Shown: piece after piece, positions 33,997-43,756 of the stretch
Position numbering within the stretch: the stretch's first letter is position 1
Layout: the number at the start of each line of letters is the position of its first letter
Source: Pseudogymnoascus destructans
Lineage: Eukaryota > Ascomycota > Leotiomycetes > Thelebolales > Thelebolaceae
Direction: 5' to 3'
NCBI RefSeq assembly: GCF_001641265.1
Contig: NW_020167536.1
Location: 434,001 to 498,000, forward strand
DNA: 64,000 bases
Notes under the pieces: model-generated
Databases searched by the model: none
What the model was told of the DNA's origin: nothing
What the model saw: only the letters and a program-made list of their open reading frames with translations
Translations under genes and position numbers: made by a program

Positions 33997-34877
33997 GATT
34001 TATTTAATATGCTGTAAGATAGATGAGAGGTGGGGATGGTGCGGATAGTTTATTATACCCCTTTGGAGCTACTATCAAACGTCTGTCTGATATTTACTTG
34101 CCGTCGAGGTAATCTAGTAGGAGTACGTATGTATTTATGTACGATCTTCACGTGATCAGCGTGGTGGCCAGGAGTAAGCCAATAGACGGGGCGAACAGTT
34201 GGTCGTTTCAGAAAGTATGGGCGGTTCCTGACTACGGCTCGATATGGCTTGTCAAACGCAAGCCAATTCCAGCTTTTATTCCAGCTTTTGTGTCAAGAGT
34301 CAGCCCAGGAACCAAAAAGAAGCCAGTACTCGTCCTATGTTACGTATATTACAGTACGTAGGAGCGTACACTATATAATTCCCCCCCGTTTTGCGCAAAC
34401 GTCGTCCAAGTCATTTAAGTAGGACGATCCCCTGTCCTCCGCCCCTCTAACAAGGATAACTTAGTTGCTTCACCGGTACACGCTCAGCCGCCCACGGTTC
34501 TCTTCACGAGTCTACTGTGATACGCTTCCACGTTTTGTTCCGGGACACTGCCTGTTTGGAACGTAGGACTACTCCTGTGTCTATCAAACCATTCTTGGTG
34601 TACTATTCGTGACCCGGCAATTTCATAATTGTGAACAAAAAGCTCTCAGGCTGTCTGCGAAACACACCACCGTTGCTTCAAAGGTCGCAACCCCATAGTT
34701 GCCGTCTTTGGCGAGTTCGCGAGTTCCCCATTCCACAGCCGTGAACACACCCGCCCACGACCGACCGACCGACCTTGACACAACTCACGCGCCTGGTCTC
34801 TGGGTCAAGGTTGGCTGCAGCACGCTGCGGCACAGTGCCAATCGGATCGGCCATCTCCTAAGCCATTAACAGGGACC
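33997..34877. other. Intergenic, leader of the RhoGAP gene
   Basis: About 880 bp. It contains a poly-C run at about 34381 and CGAC tandem units at about 34760-34775 shortly before the RhoGAP ATG. No gene is seen. Confidence 0.5.
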
Positions 34878-37024
34878 ATGGTTCGGAAACCGACTCCGCT
34901 CGTTTTCACCTCCACGGCGTCGAGCAATGACGGCGGCGCCGCCAGCGCGATCAACGAACCTCCCCAATCGGACCACAGCGTCAAGTCGCCAGGGCCGCGA
35001 TCGTTCCGCTTCAGTAAGAAACCCAGCCTTGCAGATAATCCCGAAAACTTATCAGGGATGCAAGCTCCCGAGCAATATCAATTTCCGCAATCAGCTCGTA
35101 TTCCCTCCTCCCCACACCAGGATTCGTTGGGGAACAACCAGCAGAACGACGGATCAACAATACCAGAGGGACAACGCGCGTACACCCCGTCGACATCGCC
35201 ACAGAGGACGGGCTTTTTCGCAAACATGAAGGCGTCGAAGTCGTCGAACCGTCTGCAACAAGCCGAGGCCAAGAGGCCCGCAACAAGGGATAGGACTATT
35301 TCTAGGGACAGTGTCCAGCAAGGCGGCCCAGGTATGATCTCATCTTTCGTTTCTAATCCCAATTATCATGCTTACGGTTTTTTACTTCAAACAGAGCCTA
35401 GGGACGACGGATCCACCACACGACGACTCGTGGCTAGCCCTTCCCGATCAGAACCACAACTAAATACGTACGCCGACTCGACCCCGGTCGATACTGTAGG
35501 CGACGGTGCCCAAGCAAACTACAACTCTGCTAGCAGACGACCCAGGCCCAAAGGCTTCAACCTACTACGAAGAACAAGCTCGATACGAAATGACTCAGAA
35601 CCAATGAGCTCAGGGGAATCATCAACACTGTCGCCGAACGACCAAGACCGCCAACAAGTACTGGAGGGACTACGTACAGCTCCGCTCCGTGCCGACAACG
35701 ACCGAACCTTCAGAGATCTGATCAAGAACTCCAACTCGCGCAATCGCTCGGCTGACCGCCAGCCTTCTGGACAAAGACCAGAGGTGAGACGGGAGCCAAA
35801 GGATACGCACCGCGGCACGTCCTCTATATCAATGTCGCGGGATACAGGCGGCACGTCGCTCATTAACAGCCTTAAGGGCGCTGGGACGAAGGCCGCGTCG
35901 TCGTTTGGCAGGAATTTCTTCGGCAAATCGACACGCAGCGGTAGCACGAATGAGAAGGAAGGGCCGATTGATGATGAGCATTACGTGTTGAGGGTGCTGA
36001 ATCTGCCGCTGATAGAGCAGACGAGGGTTTCGCGCATATCGAAGCAGCTGGAGACGTCGAGGGATAAGACGGAATTCTGGATGCCGTCGTTTCCTTGGAG
36101 GGCTATTGATTATCTAAACTATAGAGGCACGGATGCTGAGGGGCTGTACAGAGTGCCTGGTAGTGGACCTCAGATTCGGAAATGGCAGCGGAAATTTGAC
36201 CAAGGTAAGGCCCCATTCATTCATTGTTGCAAGAGACAAAGCTAATATCAGTAGACCTTGATGTGGACCTCTTCGCGCAAACAGATTTATACGATATCAA
36301 CATTGTCGGCTCCATGCTTAAGTCTTGGCTGCGCGAGTTGCCAGACGAGCTCTTCCCCAAGGACGCCCAAGAGAGGGTATCGAAAGAGTCGCCCAATTGC
36401 GAAGACGTGCCGCAGGTCCTGATCGACGAATTATCCAACTTACCGCCTTACAACTACTACCTCCTCTTCGCCATCACATGCCACCTCAGCCTCGTCCTCG
36501 AGCACAGAGAAGCAAACAAAATGAACTACCAAAACCTCACAGTCTGCTTCCTGCCATGCATGAGAATGGACGCCTACTGCTTCCGCTTCCTCGTCGTGAA
36601 ATGGCGCGACTGCTGGAAGGGCTGTAACACTGAAGCAGTGTGGTTGGAGAAGGAGGCGAGATGGCGCGAGGAGACGAATGGCACGAAGGCTGCTGATGAT
36701 AGGAGAACGAGTACGGCTATTGAGGATAGAAATGTGTCGTCCCCGGATAGCAGTCACCCATCTAGCCTCAACCGCGGGAACCAGCAGAGACCAGCCCAGA
36801 GCCAGGAGCAGGCTGCGAAGACGTCGGCGACTACTGCGCCTGCGGAGAATGAGAGGCCGGGATACCAGTATTCGAGAGAGACGCCGCCGTTGGGGACGAC
36901 GAATGGCGGAAGCCCCCTGACTGCTGCCGACCAGCGAGGTCTCGGCGGTGAGCGGGAGATGCTGCTGCCGATTCAGCCAATGTCGCCAATGTATATGCCC
37001 GGCTCGGCCTTGGACTCCTCCTAA
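34878..37024 (+). CDS. RhoGAP-domain protein
   Basis: Exons are 34878-35331, 35395-36204 and 36255-37024; 677 residues. Residues 1-330 are Ser/Pro/Arg-rich and look disordered. The RhoGAP domain spans about 355-560: VLNLPLIEQTRVSR, the arginine-finger segment GTDAEGLYRVPGSG with Arg404, VGSMLKSWLRELPDELFPKD, and ANKMNYQNLTVCFLP. It should stimulate GTP hydrolysis by a Rho/Rac/Cdc42-type GTPase, acting in polarity or septation. The tail is Gln/Pro-rich. Intron 1 (GTATGA...ACAG, 63 bp, with ctaat) is stop-free and divisible by three, so read-through would insert 21 residues. Intron 2 (50 bp, GTAAGG...AGTAG) splits the GAP domain. No other catalytic domain is visible. Confidence 0.88.
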
Positions 37025-37948
37025 GCGCTGGTTGGTTCCTGTTCAAGCTAGTTGCTACCACAGGCACTGTGCTAAGCTGAAGAGACTTCAGAGGTTATTC
37101 TTTCGCGGTGCATATCAGTCTTGACCCGAACTACCAGGTCCCTATTCGCATTTATACAACAAAAACGTCCCCTTTTTACTCTCACCACACACATCGCTCT
37201 TAGCCCGTCTTTTCATCAGCATTTGACGTTTTTGAATACCCGTTCTTGAGCGTTTCATTTCCTAGCAGATGCATGAGTCGTCCTCGTTTTTTTTTTTTTG
37301 TTTGTTTGCGCTTTTTTTGGATTTTGGTTTACTCGCATTACTTCATAGTTGATAGGGTTGGTTGATTTGTTGGGTTGGAGGAAGATTTTCCTTATAAAGA
37401 AGCTAGGGGGGAGAGGGATGGTTGGAGGCTATATGGATCCCACAACCAGACCGGGTGCGAAAAGCTCAAGTACGTGGTTGGGGGATTGCTTTTGGAGATT
37501 GGCACACACGAGACATATATTTTTTCTTTGGAGCGGAAAATTGGGTATGCGATGCGATGTGAGCATTTTTGGCCGTAGGAACGATGGCAGGGGGTTAGTT
37601 TTTGGCATTGTACGATATCAGAAGCAATGGGGGGAGGCTTTTTTATGACGATGCGTTGGTTGGCGTGATATGAGCGGCCGAGCGATGAAGTAATGAAGCA
37701 TAAAGATTTTGAGAGTTGTGCTTTCTTGGTATTCAAATGATTTGGTGACGTGAATGCTGTCTGTGGTGCTGCCTCCCATGGACAGCAGGCTACATGCAAT
37801 TGCAATGGAACTTGTTCACATGGTGCTTGCTCTAGCCGCACCTAGAATCATCATCCAGGTGGAAAAATCGGCGTCTTAACATTTACAATACAGGTTCTAA
37901 TTTACACCAAAATACATCCATCTCTCCCTCCCCTTCTGTGCTTCCCTT
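37025..37948. other. Intergenic between convergent RhoGAP gene and RSM23
   Basis: 3' flanks of two convergent genes. It includes T-rich runs at about 37290-37315. Frames at 37349-37648 and 37392-37841 show no domain. Confidence 0.5.
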
Positions 37949-39475
37949 CTATGCTACAATATGCATCTTCAGCGCCTCCCTCGCAATCTCCCCAACTACC
38001 CCATTACCCGCCAACGCCCACTTCTCCGTAACAGTCCTCTCATCAACCGCCTGTCTCAGCATCCCACTCGCAGCCCAATACTCCATCAATCCCCTCGCCT
38101 CCGCCTTCGTCAGTCCCTTCAACTGCATAAGATCCACTTTCTTCAAACTCTCCATCACCCGCCAATCAGTCTCTACCCACGGCGAGGGAGCTGTAACCTG
38201 CTCCCCGGCAGCCTTCTCTTGGATCTGTTGGAACGCTAGGTTCATCGCCTCCGTCTTGGGGATATTCCCCGTCGTCGTAGCAGCCACCACCGCGCCACCG
38301 TTCGGCAGGCTCTTCGCCCCAGAGATGTGATCCACGAAATGCTTAATCAGTACCAAGTCATGAGCATGCACCCGACTAAAATCCGGCGCCCGATACGCCG
38401 ACACAGTCATCATATGATTCAGCCCATCAGCGGCAAGCAGGATAGGCGGGTAACCCTCGGCCGTGATCTCCTTCCAGAGGGCCTGGAAAATGGGCCACGC
38501 GGCTTCGGGATCGCGAGCGCCTAGCTCGGCGAGGCGCGTGAGGGTGCTGTTGGGCGGGATGGGGAGGGGGAGAGTGTGTGTCTGCTTGACGGTGTGGGCG
38601 GAGAGGAGGGCGTCGTTCGCTTTGGCGATTTGGGCGAGGAGGGTGGAGGTGTAGACGTTTTGGGAGAATTGGAGGGAAGTAGTGCCGGGGAGGGGGGTGT
38701 AGGCTGTTACGGCTGTGGCGAGCTCTTTGGCTGGAGGGGGGGTTAGCGGAGGGTGTGGTGTAGGGGGGGAATGGGACGAACCGTCGGGGATGCTGATGAC
38801 GAGCCAGCCTTTGGTGAAGGCTGTGGCTATAGCTTGGAGGAGAAGCATGCTCTTTCCGGTTGCTCGGGCGCCGGAGAGGATTATGGAGCCGGTTTTCTTT
38901 GTGGCTGCGGCGTCGAGCAGCTTCTTAGCGAGGGTGACGGTCTCGTCTCGGACAAGTATGCTGGGTGATCGAAACAGATCCCATGACTGGTTGTTCTTGA
39001 ACGCCTCCACGACTCTCAATCGATCGATAACTGGTCCGGGGATTGTCACCACCTTGCCCACCATCGCGGCATCCACCATTGTCTCCGGGCTGAGCTCCTG
39101 GAGTCCCTCAACTTCAAGCGCATTGGTGTTGCTCAGCACGATTCGCTTCCGCATCGCCTTTCTCTCTCCGGGAGCTGGGGAGCGTCCAACCTTCACGGGG
39201 GCCTTTTTCTTAATCCTCAATGACCGCGCAGCGCCCTTTACCTTGAAGGTCATGTTGCGCACCTTCGACTGCTTTGAGTTTGCCTGTGCGCGAGCGAGGA
39301 CGGCGGTCGCCGTGGAGAAGGCGGCCACCCGTTGAGCACTGGAGAGGGCATATGGAGATGCTGAGGAGGAAGGCCTGATCAGGCACTTCCAGCAATTCGT
39401 CGAGGCCATCGCCAATGCGTGGGATTGGCGAGCTATGGTGGTTGTGATGGGGGCTTGGATTGTTTCGAGGTGCAT
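37949..39475 (-). CDS. RSM23: Mitochondrial small-subunit ribosomal protein mS29 (Rsm23/DAP3)
   Basis: Minus-strand exons are 39475-38782 and 38730-37949, with a 51-bp intron (GTTCGT...CTCCAG, with cgctaac); 491 residues. mS29 is the GTP-binding head protein of the mitoribosomal small subunit. The N-terminus is a Ser/Ala/Arg-rich presequence (ASTNCWKCLIRPSSSASPYA). The P-loop is SGARATGKSMLLLQ, followed by GWLVISIPDAKELATAVTAY after splicing and ILLAADGLNHMMT (Walker B-like). The intron is stop-free and 3n; retained, it would insert a Pro-rich string inside a conserved helix. The start may instead be the ATG at 39409 (MASTNCWKCL), which gives a shorter presequence. Divergent from RRS1, with 170 bp between starts. 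Confidence 0.92.
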   Translation of the reverse strand: MHLETIQAPITTTIARQSHALAMASTNCWKCLIRPSSSASPYALSSAQRVAAFSTATAVLARAQANSKQSKVRNMTFKVKGAARSLRIKKKAPVKVGRSPAPGERKAMRKRIVLSNTNALEVEGLQELSPETMVDAAMVGKVVTIPGPVIDRLRVVEAFKNNQSWDLFRSPSILVRDETVTLAKKLLDAAATKKTGSIILSGARATGKSMLLLQAIATAFTKGWLVISIPDGSSHSPPTPHPPLTPPPAKELATAVTAYTPLPGTTSLQFSQNVYTSTLLAQIAKANDALLSAHTVKQTHTLPLPIPPNSTLTRLAELGARDPEAAWPIFQALWKEITAEGYPPILLAADGLNHMMTVSAYRAPDFSRVHAHDLVLIKHFVDHISGAKSLPNGGAVVAATTTGNIPKTEAMNLAFQQIQEKAAGEQVTAPSPWVETDWRVMESLKKVDLMQLKGLTKAEARGLMEYWAASGMLRQAVDERTVTEKWALAGNGVVGEIAREALKMHIVA

Positions 39476-39645
39476 TCGGGTGCAGTACACTTTTGAAAAA
39501 GGACGCTAAAATGCGGCCGCTAAAAAGTTGCGGCATCCTTGCTCGCGCGACAAGGAAACTCTCTGTCGCTCGAACTTTTTGCGCCCCCGATAACGATACC
39601 ACCACCATTTACGAATTTCTTTCAGCACAACGAACGATACTCGCA
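39476..39645. promoter_or_regulatory. Compact bidirectional promoter, RSM23 / RRS1
   Basis: Only 170 bp separate the two divergent ATGs, so the core promoters must overlap or abut. The genes serve the mitochondrial ribosome and cytosolic 60S assembly respectively. I cannot identify a specific ribosome-biogenesis element. Confidence 0.55.
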
Positions 39646-40296
39646 ATGGCTGAAGTTCAGGAACTCACACGGTTACCGGTCGTCGTTGATAAGCCTACGC
39701 CGTATATCTTTGATCTCGGGTACCTCCTCGCAAACGACCCGAACCCGCTGGAGCTGAACAGTGAGAACATTGAGGATGATCTGAGTGCCACAGCGAGAGA
39801 TGGTGCGCAGGCACTCATCAATCAGCTCTTGGGCACATGTCCGATTACTTCGGCGCCAGCTGGCGTCCTCCTCACCCTTCCAACCCCGAGTACGCACCTT
39901 CCGCGTGAAAAGGTAAACCTCTTTCAATTCCCTGCCGCGTATAGTAGTACATGCCGCTAACTCTCTGCAAAGCCTCTTCCACCGCCAAAGGCCGAGACCA
40001 CCTGGGAGCGCTTCGCTCGCAAGAAGGGCATTAAGGCCAAGACTGCCGATGTGCGCCAGAAGATGCAGTACGACGAGGCAACTGGGGAGTGGGTGCCTAA
40101 GTGGGGTTACAAGGGAGCCAACAAGGCCGGCGAGAACGACTGGATCGTGGAGGTCGATATGAAGAAGGAGCGTGAGAGGAAGGAGGGCACGACTCAACAG
40201 GGTGATGGAAGGAGAGACCGTAAGGAGAAGGTTAAGAGGAATGAGCGTCTCCAGAGAGCGAACGAGCGCAAGGGTAGAAAGGTGGGAGCGAAATAA
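39646..40296 (+). CDS. RRS1: Ribosome biogenesis regulatory protein Rrs1
   Basis: Exons are 39646-39912 and 39973-40296, with a 60-bp intron (GTAAAC...GCAAAG); 196 residues. Rrs1 with Rpf2 recruits the 5S RNP to nascent 60S subunits in the nucleolus. Family marks are PTPYIFDLGYLLANDPNPL near the start, LPREKPLPPPKAETTWERFA across the splice junction, and KKGIKAKTADVRQKMQYDEA with WVPKWGYKGAN. The C-terminus is Lys/Arg-rich (ERLQRANERKGRKVGAK), as expected for a nucleolar protein. Yeast Rrs1 is about 200 residues, so the length is normal. Confidence 0.95.
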
Positions 40297-40719
40297 GGGC
40301 CAAAAAAGTAGTTGTGGGGCATTGTTCGGCGTTTGGGAATGTTGGCGTTGGCTGGGTGGGAAGAAAAGGTCCGGCTTTAGTTTGATTGATGGCTAGCAGT
40401 GGACACGGCCAACGTCGAATACAAAACATGTAACTTTGATAACTTCTCTGGGAATCTAAAGTGAATGGGATTGAAAATTGCTGCAGTCCTTGGCGCAAAT
40501 AAATGCAAGCTTGTCAGGTGCATGCAACCCAGAATATCATCACGCGGCGGCGGCTATCTCTCAATAATAGGAAAGCATTGAGGAAATTTAGCTTTGAATT
40601 CGTAAACATCTACCCTGCGCTCTCCTAACGTGAACACACTGTATACCATCCCAGGAAACGCCAGCACTCCAATGCACAAGCCTACATATAGAACATGCAA
40701 TAACTTCCCCCCTTTTAAA
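40297..40719. other. Intergenic between convergent RRS1 and MCM7
   Basis: 423 bp of 3' flanks from both genes. No further feature is seen. The open frame continuing past the MCM7 stop on the minus strand comes from intron read-through. Confidence 0.5.
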
Positions 40720-43256
40720 TTAGAACATGTCCTCCACATCCGCATCCTTGTCCACATTCTGGAGGAACGCCAGTCTAGTACCATTACCGGCAGTTTGCCA
40801 AATCTGTAGTATTCATTAGTATAATACGGGCAACTAAGTTGGGAAGGAGGGCTTACATCAAGCTGCGTGTACTCATCAATCGCCTGCTGGAACTGATCGA
40901 TTGTGAACCCCTTGGCAATAACTCTCTCCTGCACCTTTCTAATGCTGAGTTCGCCGCTATCCGATCCATCATCAACATCACAAGTGCCTGCCTCGGCCAG
41001 GGCGAGGATGAGATTGTAGATTTTACTGCTGGGTGTGCCATCACGTCCGCGGTTTGTTTGCTCATCGTAGAGACTCTGCTTTGACGCATCGATAAGCCTC
41101 AAGGCTTCATCAACATCTGGCAAAATAACCTCGTTGTCGAATCGCAATCGTGCCAGAGCTTGCGACAAACGAACGACGCCTAGAAGTGTACGGGCAGAGG
41201 TGTGTGTGAACTGCTTCGCAGTCTTCTCATCGCGAGCTTGCTGTGCGCGCATATCGACATAGGCGCGGACCATGTACTCAGAAACCTTGTTGGTAATGAC
41301 AGGGCGGAACGAGCGTGCTTTCGCCACGTATTGGCGGACTTCATCCTGCGACAAGACAATGCCATCCGTTTCGGGGTGCTTGTTGTGCATGTGCACATAT
41401 GTGACGTGCTTAGCCAGCATAGCATCTGTCTCCCGAGTTGGCTTGTCGAGAATCAAGAAAAGTACGTCGAAACGGGACAATAGCGCGGCAGGGAGGTTGA
41501 TGTTTTCAACCGGGCTAATACGAGGATTGTAACGGCCATATTGGGGATTGGCCGCGGCAAGGATAGAGGTGCGAGCGTTGAGGGTTGTTGAGATTCCGGC
41601 CTTCGAGATAGAAATGGTCTGTTGCTCCATGACTTCGTGAATGGCAGTGCGATCGCTATCGTCCATCTTATCGAACTCATCAATGCAGCAGACGCCATTA
41701 TCAGCTAGAACAAGGGCGCCGCCTTCGAGTACCATTTCGTCGGTGACTGGGTCTCTCATGACAGCGGCAGTGAGGCCAACACCACTCGAACCACGACCTG
41801 TGGTATAGACTCCACGAGGAGCAACCTTGGTGATATATTTGAGGAGTTGGGACTTAGCCACACCAGGATCGCCCATGAGGCAAATGTTGATATCGCCACG
41901 GATTCTCATTCCATCACCCATCGCTTTCGTCACACCCCCGACCAGTAATAGCAACAGAGCCTTCTTGACATCAAGATGGCCATAAATTTCAGGCGCAATA
42001 GATTTGGCCAAGTACTCGTACATTTGCCCTGATGCACCGTACGCATTAAGCCTTTTGAAGATTTTCGGGTCGCTTGTCATGTGTTCGTATGCCTTTTTGT
42101 GTTGCATAACGTGCTGAGCCTCCAGATATGTGTCTGTTAACAGACCAGCTCTCATCGCTTTAAAGCCTGTATATGGGGTTGGCAGAAAGATTCCGCCGCA
42201 GTCGATGAGGTCTCCTGGGCTGATCTGGCGTACAAGTGCTCCATGACAGAGAATGGTCAGTTGTCTTGGGATATGTCCAACTGGAACTTGATCTGGGACT
42301 TCTTGAATTTTGACTTCCTGGAAAGGAACAAATTTGGAAGCTCTCATCGAAGAGAATAAGTTCCCCTTGGCATTGTTGACTTTGCAGTCGTCTGACGGAC
42401 ATTCAGTCAAAGGTCCATAAGACTTCGTGGTAACGGGCTGGAAAACTTCGCAGCCACAGATACCACAGGTATATGCGCTGACTAGGATAGAAGGCTTGAC
42501 ATCAGACACCCTTGTTGCGATGCCGCGAACGGTGATGAGGTGGCCGAGATGCTCGCCGCGAACCTCGCGGACTGCGAGAGCTCTGGAGCGAGTGATCTCA
42601 TTGGCTGTCCGCGGCTTAAAGTTCAGGCTGTATCTCCGAGTCAACTCCGCGGGGTAAGGCGCTGGCAGGACGGATGGGTCGTCCATGTTCTCCTCATTGT
42701 ACCGATTCTCCACGTTCCTTTGAGATCGCTGCGACATGATAATGTCGAGAACGCTGTCTTTGTAGTTGATCTCCTCCGTTGGCTCTGGCATCACCTTGTC
42801 GACGGCCCTTGACATGATCTCGATGTAATGGTGGGTGTTCATTTCAATCGATTTGACCAAATCCGAGAAGATATCATCATCTTCTAAAGACTTCTCGTAT
42901 TGCGCCAGGTCGTCGAGGTCTATCGTTATCTCATTTGCCTTCCTATTTGCGACCTTCTGCAACAAATCCATGTACTTGTTTGCGAATTTCTGGGGTTGCT
43001 GTTTATTCGCATGCCGGCGCTCAGCTGCCTCCTCATCACTATCAGCGAAGTCGTATTCGTCACTAGTATCACCGTCGTCGATGCGCATGTCCAATGCGGC
43101 ATTCTCGATTTCGTGTGTTGCCGATTTGAAAGACTCCAAAAAGCCCTCAAACTCGCCTTATATTTTGTTAGCATATACGACACATATCTAAACTCATGCT
43201 AACATACTCTGTTGCTTTGCATAGTCGACATCCTTGCGGTAGGTTAGGAGCGCCAT
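40720..43256 (-). CDS. MCM7: MCM7 subunit of the replicative DNA helicase
   Basis: Minus-strand exons are 43256-43208 (49 nt), 43156-40857 and 40803-40720, with introns of 51 and 53 bp; 810 residues. Mcm7 (Cdc47) is part of the hetero-hexameric MCM2-7 helicase. The N-terminus MALLTYRKDVDYAKQQ joins EFEGFLESFKSAT. MCM7-specific marks are APYPAELTRRYSLNFKP, VPVGHIPRQL and APEIYGHLDVKKALLLLLVG. A C4 zinc motif (CGICGC ... CPSDDC) precedes the AAA+ domain, which has Walker A GDPGVAKSQ at about 445, Walker B CCIDEFDKM and arginine finger LLSRFD. The last exon gives IWQTAGNGTRLAFLQ ... DVEDMF, found only after removing the intron. Divergent from PEX1. Confidence 0.96.
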
Positions 43257-43756
43257 TGCGCTGAGAGATTTGTTGTTCTGTAGTTGCTCTGTAGGCGCTC
43301 TGCTTGGCTATGATGGTGTTGCGGAGCAGTATCTAATTAGAAGGTGGGTGCGGAGTGTATTGGTGATGGTATAATTATGTGGAGGATGTTGGGTTGGCAC
43401 AATCGAAGTTATTTAGAGGGGCTGGTTGCAAGGAGTTGAGGTTGGATTTGGCGAAGCTTTGATCTTCAAGCGCGACGCGTAAACTGAACCCCCATGTCGC
43501 GTCCTTGAAAACTACTTAACGCGATATCCCAAAGAGGAATGGTCAATATCGGGGTACGCTAGCGCCCAAATCGGTCGGCCTCGGTTGTTCGAGATGGATT
43601 GTCGGCACGGGCTGGAGTCCTCAAACTGTGACATCGTGAGATTTACAAGACAGACTCCTCCTTCTAACGGACATATTTGTTTCGCGCAAGTCAGATCTTT
43701 GGTCGCATTGCGTGTCTCTATGATTTCAACTTCACATTTGTAATATATTTATTTCC
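43257..43756. promoter_or_regulatory. Divergent promoter region, MCM7 / PEX1
   Basis: 500 bp between outward-facing starts. The ACGCGT box at 43475-43480 lies about 220 bp from MCM7 and about 280 bp from PEX1. Confidence 0.5.
43475..43480. promoter_or_regulatory. ACGCGT (MCB/MBF-type) box upstream of MCM7
   Basis: The palindrome ACGCGT sits in a CG-rich patch (gcgcgacgcgtaa). MBF sites before MCM genes are established in yeasts; here the assignment rests only on sequence and position. Confidence 0.45.

Noticed and set aside
38715..39335. 206-codon plus-strand frame
   Set aside because: Antisense to RSM23, which has a clear family identity.
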